Of a DNA stretch of 64,000 nt, positions 52,902 through 61,900 are shown piece by piece. The notes beneath the pieces are model-generated. The model was not told where the DNA came from, did not search any database, and saw only the letters and a list, made by a program, of their open reading frames with translations. The translations under genes and the position numbers were made by a program. How positions within the stretch are numbered: the first letter of the stretch is position 1; each line of letters opens with the position of its first letter. Source of the DNA: Calothrix sp. NIES-3974 (GTDB lineage Bacteria > Cyanobacteriota > Cyanobacteriia > Cyanobacteriales > Nostocaceae); the NCBI RefSeq assembly GCF_002368395.1, contig NZ_AP018254.1:4774001-4838000 (forward strand). Reading direction: 5' to 3'.

Positions 52902-54059
52902 ATGAAAATTGTTTGTACGCAAACCAACCTCAACACCAATCTTTCCTTGACAAGTCGTGCGGTCTCCTCCCGTCCGACCCATCCGGTTTTGGCCAATGTG
53001 CTGTTAGATGCATGTGAAGAAACCCAGCAGGTGAGTTTAACGGCTTTTGATTTAAGTTTAGGAATTCGGACTAGTTTTAGTGCTGAAGTCATCAAAGGGG
53101 GAACCGTTGCCATTCCCGCCAAGTTATTAAATGATATTATTTCCCGTTTGCCAGAGGGAGAAATTAGTCTAGATGGGTCGGCAAATGAGGAAAACATGGC
53201 TGAGACAGAAGGATTTATCGTTAATATTATCCCAAAAAGTGGTAAATATACAGTTAGGGCCATGAGTGGGGAGGAATTTCCCGAACTACCAACTATCCCA
53301 GAACCGCAAACTGTGGAAATTGCTGCGGGAATTTTAAGTGAGGGTTTACGGGGTTCCCTATTTGCCACCAGTAGTGACGAAACTAAACAGATTTTGACTG
53401 GGGTTCACTTAACAATGATGCCCGATACTTTAGAATTTGCTGCTACCGACGGACACCGTTTAGCGGTGGTGGAAACAGCCAACGAAAGCTCCGACGAGGA
53501 CTTTGAACAGCTAGAAGTAACCGTCCCAGCGAAAGCCCTCCGGGAACTAGAACGGATGTTAGGGCATACAGAACCAGAAGAGGCGATCGCAATTTCCTTT
53601 GACCAAGGACAGGCGATTTTTGAATGGGGTAATCAGCGTTTAACTAGTCGTACCCTGGAAGGTCAATATCCCCAGTATCGTCAGTTATTACCCCAGCAAT
53701 TTCAACGGGAATTAACCCTCGACCGGAAACTATTTTTAACCACCCTGGAACGCATTGCCGTACTGGCTGACCAAAAAAATAACATCGTCAAGGTCAGTAT
53801 TGATAGTGGTAATCAGGAAGTCAGCCTATCGGTGGAAGCCCAAGATATCGGTAGTGCCTTTGAAACAATCCCTGCCGAAATTTCCGGCGATGACATCGAC
53901 CTGGCTTTTAACGTGAAATACTTACTGGAAGGGTTAAAAGCATTACCCACAAGCGAAATCCTCATGCAGTTAAATTCCCATCTCACACCCGTAATTTTTA
54001 CTCCCCTCGGTGGTGTGAAAATGACCTATTTGGCAATGCCTGTGCAATTACGGAATTAG
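52902..54059 (+). CDS. dnaN: DNA polymerase III beta clamp
   Basis: The 385-residue sliding clamp begins MKIVCTQTNLNTNLSLTSRA, the typical start; the ATG at 52878 would add eight residues (MSRRKSDG) and is less likely because GGAG lies at about 52884. Three repeated clamp domains are present, with family blocks RPTHPVLANVLLDA, FAATDGHRLAVVE and TPVIFTPLGGVKMTYLAMPV at the C-terminus. It is the ring that holds the polymerase on DNA. Confidence 0.96.
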   Translation: MKIVCTQTNLNTNLSLTSRAVSSRPTHPVLANVLLDACEETQQVSLTAFDLSLGIRTSFSAEVIKGGTVAIPAKLLNDIISRLPEGEISLDGSANEENMAETEGFIVNIIPKSGKYTVRAMSGEEFPELPTIPEPQTVEIAAGILSEGLRGSLFATSSDETKQILTGVHLTMMPDTLEFAATDGHRLAVVETANESSDEDFEQLEVTVPAKALRELERMLGHTEPEEAIAISFDQGQAIFEWGNQRLTSRTLEGQYPQYRQLLPQQFQRELTLDRKLFLTTLERIAVLADQKNNIVKVSIDSGNQEVSLSVEAQDIGSAFETIPAEISGDDIDLAFNVKYLLEGLKALPTSEILMQLNSHLTPVIFTPLGGVKMTYLAMPVQLRN

Positions 54060-54828
54060 AAATAAATCCCTAGGGAGGGTTTACAGTTACACCCTTATGA
54101 AAACTTCAAAGAAAGACCTTCGGATTGTTAAGAAAGATGGGGCTAATGGATAGCTGCGGAGAAGGGAAATCCAGTTCCCCTGAATTTCTCACGAGTAAGT
54201 TGTAAACCTTGAGTAACGGATTGATTTTCTGACTACTCCCTACTCCCCATTCCCTGTGGGTTTTAGGGTTTTGTGAGAAATGCGGGTTCCCTCCCCCAAA
54301 GTTTGCTAGAAAGCGCAAAGTCTGCGGGGGGATACTCCCCCCGTAGAACTTTGTCAGAAGAAAATCTTCCTGGTAACTTCTCTCCGAAATCGGGGAGGGT
54401 TCTTCCTATGCGTAAATTACACAATAACAGGTAAGATGCCTATCCCACCAGGTTTTCATAAATTTTAGAATACCTAAATATACCTAAATATATCTAAAAA
54501 TAGTTAATTATCAAGCCGATTGAAAAAGAATAGTATTGATATTAACGTGAGTTCGATGAACCTCACCCCAAACCCTCTGTGACTTCCCAGAGGAACAGAA
54601 AATCCGCAGTTTTCAATCAAGAATCAATTCTTCCAAAACCTCTGTTCTCAAGAGCTTTGGAGAGGGATTATTTGTATCTGTCGAATTCACGTTGATATTA
54701 AGCAAGAGCGAAGAGATTCGTAAACAAACTAAACCCTATCTATTTTTGTAATATCAGGTTTGTTTTTACCGATGAATTTTGTCTCAAACTTAGCAATTCC
54801 CCTATATAAAAAATAATTCCAGAATCAG
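54060..54828. other. 769-base repeat-rich spacer after dnaN
   Basis: Contains R2 copy C (54181-54285), a GC-rich stem (GGGGGGATACTCCCCCC near 54325-54343), a CCTAAATATA direct repeat (about 54473-54495), and a CTTTGGAGAGGGATTA type dispersed sequence. No gene is seen. Confidence 0.5.
54181..54285 (+). repeat. Dispersed repeat R2, copy C
   Basis: GAGTAAGTTGTAAACCTTGA, GTAACGGATTGATTTTCTGA, CATTCCCTGTGGGTTTTAGG, GTTTTGTGAGAAATGCGGGT. A CCCTACT heptamer has replaced the middle section seen in copy B. Confidence 0.65.
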
Positions 54829-56520
54829 ATGACAGAACAGAATAATTTGCCTTTATATTCCCCCGAACAGGTGGATTTAAGAATATTTAACGCAATTAAA
54901 TCTCCCGACTATGGAATGTTTTATGGCAAACCAGTTAAAAAGATAAAACGGCTTTTTTATAAACAAATAATTGTAGACGATGAAACAATTATGAGTAGCG
55001 AAACCATTAAAGTTCCCGGATATATTGGGATTGCGGATCAGGATGATTTAATCGATCCGGATGGGAACTCGGTTTCGGGACATGGTGATATTGTGAAGTA
55101 CCTGAATGAATACGGGATTTTACCCTGTACCTATGTTTACCATAAGGATGCCTATGGTCGGGTGGTGGATTTGCGCTGGATTTTGGATAGTAGCGACGAA
55201 ACAAACTTGATGGAACTGATTATTAAAGGGGGTGGACACCATACGGGTGCAATTGTTCCCGCAATTCGTGCAGGAAATCCATCCTTTGCTTCCCTCAACG
55301 AACCCGACACCTACCACGCAGGAATGTTCGGACATCCAGGTTTTGTGGCGATCGCGCAGGGTTTGGAGTTTCCCGAATTCGTGACCAAAACCCAAGCTAG
55401 AGGCTATACCGATACGATTATATGCTGGTTAGCTGTGATGAATTCGTTTGTTGAATTTTCGGAAAATGATTTTAATGGCGGTGATCCGGTGCGAGTGTGC
55501 GATCGCAATTCCCTCCAAGAGTTTCTCAAAAATTGCGCTCTTGCTGCTCTTGGTTCAACGGATGCGATTGATTTCCTCAATCTTGCTGAAAACAAAGCCT
55601 ACTGCGCTGAATTTATTTATATTGGTTTAAATAGTCCCCTTTATCCGTTTAATCAGCAAGGTTTGACTAAATTACTCGATGGAGACGCAACCAAAGCCGA
55701 AGAATTACTTAAACTACAAAACCGTCAAAATAATCGTCAAGTCAATCTCCTCAGCAAAACCAGCCAAAATCCGGAATTTCAGAATTTTACCATTCAAATG
55801 CCAATTGTACCCCAGGATTTAATTCCTTTGGACGAACTAATGACCCAACATGGGGAAAATATTGATCCAAACTCAATTCCCTTCCCTCCCTTTACCTTGA
55901 CCCAAGTCGTCCGTCGAGCAATTCGGACTCTTCTTCCCCGGAAAAATGACGTGAATAACGTTAAAATAGCCCAAGCTCAAGCCAATTTATTTGCATCATT
56001 AGAACACCTTATTTTCAAACAATTAGGTGTTACTCCACCCCCCTCACCTCCGCTAGAAATTCCCGGAGTACCCATCGATTATTCAGTTCCAGATTCATCC
56101 CCAACCAATACTACTCCCGACCCAAGAATCGCGATAATCCGGGAATTTATTGGATTAATTCAACAGCAACTGCAACAACCCTATCAAAGTTACATAGATT
56201 TTGATCAAGCTATTGATCAGATGATGGAAAAAACCCACGAATTACTCGCTAACAGTGGAGTGCAGTATTTTATTCCCCCTCGGATTTATATTGATTTAGG
56301 TCAAAACGATGGTGATGATAATTTACCCAAAGGTTGGGGTTTTAAATTAAAAACTGTCGGTGCTTTGATTTTCCGAGGAGCAATTCGTAGCGCTGTGGTG
56401 AATTCAAATAATTCCCAATCTTCTGTTTCTTTCCCCAATCATCAAGAACAAGAGAAAGAACAAGAAAATAAATCGAAAACAAACCAATCCCAAAAAGGCG
56501 CAGTTTCTTCCTCAAAATAG
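54829..56520 (+). CDS. Unrecognised 563-residue protein with a possible papain-like core
   Basis: No named family was recognised. Residues about 60-280 look like one compact domain (KVPGYIGIADQDDLIDPDGN, ELIIKGGGHHTGAIVPAIRA, PDTYHAGMFGHPGFVAIAQG, AENKAYCAEFIYIGLNSPLY). His163 in TYHAGMFG followed about 95 residues later by Cys259 in AYCAEFIYIGL is reminiscent of circularly permuted NlpC/P60-like (YiiX type) enzymes; this is only an analogy. The second half has Pro-rich and helical segments and a highly charged Gln/Glu/Lys/Ser C-terminus. No signal peptide or membrane helix. It stands alone on + between dnaN and the SPFH gene. Confidence 0.7.
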   Translation: MTEQNNLPLYSPEQVDLRIFNAIKSPDYGMFYGKPVKKIKRLFYKQIIVDDETIMSSETIKVPGYIGIADQDDLIDPDGNSVSGHGDIVKYLNEYGILPCTYVYHKDAYGRVVDLRWILDSSDETNLMELIIKGGGHHTGAIVPAIRAGNPSFASLNEPDTYHAGMFGHPGFVAIAQGLEFPEFVTKTQARGYTDTIICWLAVMNSFVEFSENDFNGGDPVRVCDRNSLQEFLKNCALAALGSTDAIDFLNLAENKAYCAEFIYIGLNSPLYPFNQQGLTKLLDGDATKAEELLKLQNRQNNRQVNLLSKTSQNPEFQNFTIQMPIVPQDLIPLDELMTQHGENIDPNSIPFPPFTLTQVVRRAIRTLLPRKNDVNNVKIAQAQANLFASLEHLIFKQLGVTPPPSPPLEIPGVPIDYSVPDSSPTNTTPDPRIAIIREFIGLIQQQLQQPYQSYIDFDQAIDQMMEKTHELLANSGVQYFIPPRIYIDLGQNDGDDNLPKGWGFKLKTVGALIFRGAIRSAVVNSNNSQSSVSFPNHQEQEKEQENKSKTNQSQKGAVSSSK

Positions 56521-56568
56521 TTTTGCTAGGTTGGAAAGCCACCGCTAATTTCAACACCCAAAATTATT

Positions 56569-56615
56569 GTAGAGACGCGAAATTTAGCGTCTCTACGAAA
56601 TTTCGCGTCTCTACG
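56569..56615. repeat. GAGACGCGA palindrome with duplicated arm
   Basis: TGTAGAGACGCGAAATTTAG then CGTCTCTACG, followed by a second AAATTTCGCGTCTCTACG. Located 50 bases after the 563-residue gene. Confidence 0.7.
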
Positions 56616-56650
56616 TGGGGTCATCGCAACCAAAAATCCCTATGTACATT

Positions 56651-56827
56651 TCAATCATCTCCAGATTTATTTTTGCTTTCTTGCCAACGTCCTGATTTCT
56701 TTGCTGCTTCTGTCAACAGAAACTCGATTTGCGCATTGACACTACGTAAATCGTCTGCTGACCATTTTTCTAATATCTCATATAATCGCATATCCAAACG
56801 CAATAAAAACCGTTTTTTCTGGCTCAT
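56651..56827 (-). CDS. 58-residue ribbon-helix-helix (Arc-like) protein
   Basis: A short gene on the minus strand from ATG at 56827: MSQKKRFLLRLDMRLYEILE, then KWSADDLRSVNAQIEFLLTE and AAKKSGRWQESKNKSGDD. The K-RFLLRLD strand followed by LYEILEKWSADDLRSVNAQIEFLL is the Arc/MetJ ribbon-helix-helix pattern, the SVNAQIE part being typical. It begins only 9 bases after the end of the SPFH gene, so the two form an operon. It may be a DNA-binding regulator of that pair; this is inference. Confidence 0.82.
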   Translation of the reverse strand: MSQKKRFLLRLDMRLYEILEKWSADDLRSVNAQIEFLLTEAAKKSGRWQESKNKSGDD

Positions 56828-56835
56828 TTTCTCGA

Positions 56836-57822
56836 CTAACTATAAAGTGTGCCAGTGTTGATTACAGGTTGAGCGGTTTGCTCGGATGTTAAAACAACCA
56901 ACAGATTATTAATCATAGAGGCTTTGCGTTCATCGTCCAACTCAAGGGTCTGTTCATGACTCAAACGGTTGAGAGCTTCGTTGACAATCCCTACTGCACC
57001 TTCCACAATTTGTCGTCGTGCTTCAATTAATGCTTTAGCTTGTTGTCGTCGTAACATCATTTGGGCAATTTCCGGTGCGTAGGCTAGGTGGGAAAGTCGT
57101 GCTTCTAATACTTCTACTCCTGTCACCTGCAAACGAGCTTGTAGTTCCCTTTGTAGTGCTTGGGCGATTTCATCGGGTATCCCCCGTAAGGAAGGGGTTT
57201 CTTTGCCATCTGGTGCGTTGGAGGTGTCGTAGGGATAACGAATTGCTAAGGCTCTGATGGCTGTTTCGCTTTGAATGGCAACAAATTCCTGGTAGTCATC
57301 CACTGCAAATTGGGATTTGGCTGAATCTACTACTTGCCAAACTACCACTGCGGCAATTTCAATGGGACTTCCTTCTGCATCATTCACTTTGATAATCTTA
57401 CTATTAAAATTACGCACCCGTAAAGATAGTTTTCGCTTGCTTGCAAAGGGATTTGTCCACCAAAAACCAGCTTCACGCACCGTACCCATATATTTCCCAA
57501 ATAATACCAACACCACGGCTTGATTTGGTTCAACACTGAAAAATCCCGAAAGTGAAGGTATCACAATCACTAATAGGGTTGCCAATAACCAGGCGATCGC
57601 TTGTGCTGCTCCTTCCTCTCCCAATAGATCGGTAATTTTTAAACCCCTCGCTAGTATAGCTTGCAAATTGTTGACGCTATGCCAAATATACCACCCTCCG
57701 ACTAAGGCGATCGCACTCAACACCCCTAACACCACAAATCCGTTGATTCTAAAGGCTGGAAATTCTTTGATTGCTGCTTTCATTACATCCATAATCTTAT
57801 TTTGATTCCAAAATGATATCAC
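56836..57822 (-). CDS. SPFH/stomatin-like membrane protein
   Basis: The 328-residue protein has two hydrophobic segments near the N-terminus ([19 protein letters not shown] at about 28-48 and [20 protein letters not shown] at about 77-98), then an SPFH (band 7) domain at about 98-280 with [40 protein letters not shown] and [21 protein letters not shown] coiled-coil tail ([20 protein letters not shown]) ends the protein. SPFH proteins form membrane microdomain cages. It is followed by the small RHH gene on the same strand. An alternative start is Met11 ([14 protein letters not shown]). Confidence 0.92.
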   Translation of the reverse strand: MISFWNQNKIMDVMKAAIKEFPAFRINGFVVLGVLSAIALVGGWYIWHSVNNLQAILARGLKITDLLGEEGAAQAIAWLLATLLVIVIPSLSGFFSVEPNQAVVLVLFGKYMGTVREAGFWWTNPFASKRKLSLRVRNFNSKIIKVNDAEGSPIEIAAVVVWQVVDSAKSQFAVDDYQEFVAIQSETAIRALAIRYPYDTSNAPDGKETPSLRGIPDEIAQALQRELQARLQVTGVEVLEARLSHLAYAPEIAQMMLRRQQAKALIEARRQIVEGAVGIVNEALNRLSHEQTLELDDERKASMINNLLVVLTSEQTAQPVINTGTLYS

Positions 57823-58137
57823 TATGGTATCAAAAAATCTGGATTTTGGGTTGAGTAGAATATTTTCCCAAAAATCTATCGAAATCCAGAGAATATGTTT
57901 GTAGTAACAATGTAGTATGTAGGGTGAGGAGGGAAAGAAGGGTGAATTCGATTTGATATCTCCCCTTTCGGTTGCAAAGAGCTTCTAGGGGTATTGACGT
58001 TCAAAGTATCGCAGATTGAATTTTTGTGATTTACAGATACAGAGGAAAAGTCTTGACGGGGAAAATTTTTATTTCTGTATTTTTCGTGCTGCGAAAACGA
58101 CTTATATCTCCATGAGAAAAAAACGGAGTAAACAGCA

Positions 58138-58350
58138 ATGTTCCACGCGCAGATAGCTGAACCAGAAGGTATTAATCAACAAGTTAATGAGGAGAAACGG
58201 AAACCAGAGAATAGAGAATTACCGACATCTGCACCATCAGAAACTGAGATGAACACCGATAATACATCTCAATTTGCCAGAGTCAAAACCCAAGAATATA
58301 TGCGCAACGTCCGATTAGCCTATATTTACCAAAGAGGGATAATGTTTTAA
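58138..58350 (+). CDS. Possible small hypothetical protein
   Basis: A 70-codon ORF (MFHAQIAEPEGINQQVNEEK ... VKTQEYMRNVRLAYIYQRGI) with a GGAG about 9 bases before the ATG. It is hydrophilic with a basic Tyr-rich end. No family is recognised; the Shine-Dalgarno sequence and codon use are the only support. Confidence 0.35.
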   Translation: MFHAQIAEPEGINQQVNEEKRKPENRELPTSAPSETEMNTDNTSQFARVKTQEYMRNVRLAYIYQRGIMF

Positions 58351-58440
58351 AGATTATTTGAAAAGAGGCTTTTAATACTTCCCCCAGGGTTTTTGACCCC
58401 TCACTATTTATTCACTACCCCTTATTGGTCTATCACATAG

Positions 58441-58568
58441 GTTATGAGGGGTTTTTAGTAGTGGCTTTAGCCTCGAAAAAGCTTTAATTTAGAGCGCTAT
58501 ACCCGCAGGGTTGTCGTAGACTAGTGCTACTATGTGCCTTTTTCACCCATCAAAGTTAGTGCGATGGA
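58441..58568 (+). repeat. Dispersed repeat R1, copy C
   Basis: GTGGCTTTAGCCTCGAAAAA, GAGCGCTATACCCGCAGGG, GTTGTCGTAGACTAGTGC and CATCAAAGTTAGT match copy A (5910-6035) closely. Confidence 0.7.
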
Positions 58569-58645
58569 CTACTACTCACTCTCAAGTCAGTCGATCAGGA
58601 CAAATATACGGTTTGAGATTATTTCCTATCTTCAAGAAGTCTCAA

Positions 58646-58710
58646 TCTAAAATCCAAAATCCCTTTGATGATCTCAATTCAAAATCGAAAATCTAAAATC
58701 TAAAATCCCT
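58646..58710. repeat. AATCCAAA/AATCTAAA heptamer STRR
   Basis: Many degenerate AAAATCC/AAAATCT units in two blocks at the 3' end of the DUF928 gene; they overlap its last codons. Confidence 0.65.
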
Positions 58711-59481
58711 CTGGTTTCCTTTTCTTGCGGTGGGTTGACTAGGAGTACAAACACTAGCAACAAATTCCTCCCGTTTTTGTACAAAAGCAGGGGAAGGATT
58801 TTCCACTTCACTGATAACTTGAAGTGCATCCGACCACGCATTAAATGTACCAGTTTCCGTTTGATGTTGAATTTGATAGTTGAGGAAATACTCAGCTTTT
58901 TTCTGAGCGATGACCTCAGCAGAAGCGCGATCGCCTTTGAGTTTTTGCTCTAGTGCTTGCAGTTCCGTGGCAATTTTTTGTCGCTCTTGACTGGGGAGAA
59001 CTTGGAAAGTAAACCAATTGCTGCTAGTTTTACCAACTAATTGCCATTGATAGAGTTTACCCGCTTCTAGGGGTTGGGGTGCAGTATAGGCTAGCTTTTG
59101 CGCAGAAATATTCACATCCTGCTTCCAGAGGATAGTTTGGGTATCATAATCTCGCACCACTAACTGTACCTGTTCGGGTTTACCCGAATAATTCCATAAA
59201 AATACGGGTTTGTTGTGCCAAATCTTATAGGTATCGACTAAACCAGGTGCGATCGCGCAAAAACCAGCACCGGAACGGGAGATATTACGTCTTCTGGGAC
59301 GACGTTCCCAAAATGAGGCAATAAATCCAGTGAAGTTTTGGGAAATCAGTTGGGGTGTTTTTGCGGAAATGTTCAATGCGGATGTGTGATTTATTCCCAG
59401 GGAGATGATTGTCACCGTCATCAAAGGGAGTAGAGATAAACTTAAAAGGGTTTTGTAAAAGCGACGCTGATTGCTAGACAT
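58693..59481 (-). CDS. DUF928 exported protein
   Basis: The 262-residue protein has a signal peptide (FYKTLLSLSLLPLMTVTIIS, cleavage near residue 36) and the DUF928 pattern: GAGFCAIAPGLVDTYKIWHN, KPVFLWNYSGKPEQVQLVVR, YTAPQPLEAGKLYQWQLVGK, and a helical C-terminal half. It is probably periplasmic. Its start overlaps the 3' end of the CHAT-CHASE2 gene by 8 bases, so the two are translationally coupled and likely work together. In cyanobacteria DUF928 genes are commonly beside CHAT/CHASE2 genes. Confidence 0.88.
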   Translation of the reverse strand: MSSNQRRFYKTLLSLSLLPLMTVTIISLGINHTSALNISAKTPQLISQNFTGFIASFWERRPRRRNISRSGAGFCAIAPGLVDTYKIWHNKPVFLWNYSGKPEQVQLVVRDYDTQTILWKQDVNISAQKLAYTAPQPLEAGKLYQWQLVGKTSSNWFTFQVLPSQERQKIATELQALEQKLKGDRASAEVIAQKKAEYFLNYQIQHQTETGTFNAWSDALQVISEVENPSPAFVQKREEFVASVCTPSQPTARKGNQRDFRF

Positions 59482-61900
59482 GGGTTTTTCTCCTTGTCAC
59501 GGATATAATGTAGGTTAAAAATACGGACGTAGGTAATAACCAGGGCAATAACACTGCTGATGATATATACAGTTGCAAAGAAACGATTCCGTAAATGCTG
59601 CTAAAAGCGATCGCAGCGAGGATAATTTGTAAACGATGTTGGGATGTCCATTTCGGCTGACGTTTGAGAAGGAAAAAGGTGGTTTTACCAAAAATGACAG
59701 CGACTCCAATCATCCACAGATTGGGGATGGGAATTACCATCCTCCGTTGGAGGAAATGATGGGTCATGTAGGCTAAAAATTCTCCCCCGGTGAGGTATCT
59801 TTGTCTACTTTGATTTTGCATTGCCCAATATTGGGTTGCGGAGGGTGCGGTTGAGTAATCTGCTTTGTTTTTACTAGTTCCTAAACGCTCATCACTACCA
59901 CTAGCTATTAGGACGATTTGTTCGGGTATCAGGGGAAACTTGTTATTACTGGGATTTTCGATGATTTGCCAAGCGGGTATTTTTGTATATACTTGACTGG
60001 GTGGGATGGAGAAGTCGATTAGGGGACGAATTCCCATGAATTCATGGTTTTTGAGAATTGCTCCTGTCCTTCCCTGGGTTGGTTTTTTGCGGGCGATCGC
60101 GTCAAAAAAGTCTGCCCGGAGGTTAGTTGTCCGATTCAGATTTGGTTGGGGAATTCCTTCGATTTCCCGATTTGCAGATTGCACCAAAGCCATTAGATAG
60201 GAAATGGGACAAGCTTGACGACAATCCCCATCGGGATACTCCACTTGGTAATGGTAAGCGTCTGTGTACCCCTGTAATGTCCAATCCCATTTGTTAATAC
60301 CAATTGCTTCATTGGTTCCCACTTCCCGGGTGGGTTCTAAAACTGCTCCCAAAATTAACCAGATATTTTCATCCACAGCTTTACGGACTGCTGCTCCTAA
60401 GTTCTCGTCTCCCCCCGGTTGGGGTGTGTCAAAGGTGTAGTCTATCCCCACGATTTTGGCGTTCAGTTTCCGGGTGTTATCCAGGATTTTACCGAGATAA
60501 CTTCGATCCATTGGTAACAGTTGACTGTCCTTTAATTTCGCGCGATAGATGGATTCCGTGTCGATTTCGATTAAAGCTACCGGAGGAACTTCGTCATTGG
60601 GAATTTGACTTGTCAGGTTACGGTAAACTGCTTGGGTGAGAATCCGTCCATCTTCCAGCAACATTTCTACCGGAGCTAGTAGGGCTAACAGTACTGTTGC
60701 GGTGAGAACGGCTGCTTCCGTAAAGTTTGGTAAACCTTGACGTAGTTTATCCTTCCACCGAATTGGTTTTATTTGATATAGATCCGCACCAGGGTGACAA
60801 AATAAAGATGGTACTAGGTAAGCAGAGGGGTAGGTATGGCTTTTTTCCATCCGCAGATACTGCTTGGCTTCCGTTACTGCTGCGTATAAATCCAGGTTGC
60901 GACCTAATGCTTGTAGAAAGTGAACTAAAAAGTCCTCTGCAACACGGTTATGAATGGGTTCCCGCATCACCACCACCTGACTAAAACCCAAATCAATCAA
61001 AGATTGGGCAATATTCAGACCTTTGCAGGAGTTAAAGATGGCTACCTGTAAACCCCGTTGTCTTGCTGCTGTTAGTTGGGGAGCAATTTCCTTAATCGAG
61101 ATGGAAACCCCCGGAGCAACCCCTAATTCTCCCCCGGTTAATTCAGTTTCGTTACTGTGTCCAGCAAAAAACAGGATATCCCAACCCCGTTCATCGGCGA
61201 TCGCTTCCACAATATCTGTGATCACCTCACTTGCTGTTTGCTGTGGTTGCCAACCCACAAATTTCACTTCGGCAATTTTTTCCAGGGATTTAATGCTTTT
61301 GCGTTCCGCTTCAAAGTTTAAACCACTATCATCACCCAAAATTGCCAGAATTCTGGTTTTACCCCGGAGTGACTTCTTGCTGCCACTGGCATTGGCTGCT
61401 ATATTTAAGGGAGTACGAATAATTTTAATCGCTCCCATACTGGCAAATTCGCTTCCTAATTCCCAAGCTTCCCAGGGTAAACGGTCAATTTCCATCGGTG
61501 TGCAGGTCAAGCTGATTTGAATTGTCTGTTCTTCCCCTGAGTTGATGATTGTCAGCAATTCCTGACTTGCTTGGGCAATTCTGGCTCGGATTTCGTATAA
61601 TTCTCCACTCCGCAACCAGCGATGAAACTCGTACATTAACTTCGTTTCCGCCTTGACTAGTTCGGCGTGCCAATCGATATTTAAGTTGGCAACACCACCC
61701 CCCACGGCTCGTCCGCGCATCTGTTCTGATTTGTAAAAACTCAGATATGCACATTCCCACTCTTTGTATAACTGGGTCAAGGTGGTTGGATAGTTAACCT
61801 GCGAGGCTAATCTTTGTCCTTCACCCCAGGACAACTCAAATAAACATGTTTGTTCAACTTTTTGAACTTTAAGATTAAAAATATGCGGACAGCTTTCCAT
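59474..61900 (-). CDS. CHAT-CHASE2 membrane protein (predicted caspase-like protease)
   Basis: The 808-residue protein has an N-terminal helical part (1-120), and a CHAT domain at about 125-380 with the caspase-type dyad His248 in ILFFAGHSNET and Cys292 in VAIFNSCKGLN. A membrane helix follows at about 397-418, then an extracytoplasmic CHASE2 sensor domain (about 420-720; VALIEIDTESIYRAKLKDSQ, AKIVGIDYTFDTPQPGGDEN) and three C-terminal helices. Both catalytic residues are intact, so protease activity is plausible. It is coupled to DUF928 by an 8-base overlap, with the DUF1822 gene upstream. The protease substrate is unknown. Confidence 0.9.
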   Translation of the reverse strand: MESCPHIFNLKVQKVEQTCLFELSWGEGQRLASQVNYPTTLTQLYKEWECAYLSFYKSEQMRGRAVGGGVANLNIDWHAELVKAETKLMYEFHRWLRSGELYEIRARIAQASQELLTIINSGEEQTIQISLTCTPMEIDRLPWEAWELGSEFASMGAIKIIRTPLNIAANASGSKKSLRGKTRILAILGDDSGLNFEAERKSIKSLEKIAEVKFVGWQPQQTASEVITDIVEAIADERGWDILFFAGHSNETELTGGELGVAPGVSISIKEIAPQLTAARQRGLQVAIFNSCKGLNIAQSLIDLGFSQVVVMREPIHNRVAEDFLVHFLQALGRNLDLYAAVTEAKQYLRMEKSHTYPSAYLVPSLFCHPGADLYQIKPIRWKDKLRQGLPNFTEAAVLTATVLLALLAPVEMLLEDGRILTQAVYRNLTSQIPNDEVPPVALIEIDTESIYRAKLKDSQLLPMDRSYLGKILDNTRKLNAKIVGIDYTFDTPQPGGDENLGAAVRKAVDENIWLILGAVLEPTREVGTNEAIGINKWDWTLQGYTDAYHYQVEYPDGDCRQACPISYLMALVQSANREIEGIPQPNLNRTTNLRADFFDAIARKKPTQGRTGAILKNHEFMGIRPLIDFSIPPSQVYTKIPAWQIIENPSNNKFPLIPEQIVLIASGSDERLGTSKNKADYSTAPSATQYWAMQNQSRQRYLTGGEFLAYMTHHFLQRRMVIPIPNLWMIGVAVIFGKTTFFLLKRQPKWTSQHRLQIILAAIAFSSIYGIVSLQLYISSAVLLPWLLPTSVFLTYIISVTRRKTHV

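Larger units (their letters stand above)
57823..58692. other. Spacer between SPFH and DUF928 genes
   Basis: An 870-base gap containing a possible 70-codon ORF (58138-58350), R1 copy C (58441-58568) and AATCCAAA heptamers (58646-58710). No other gene is seen. Confidence 0.5.
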
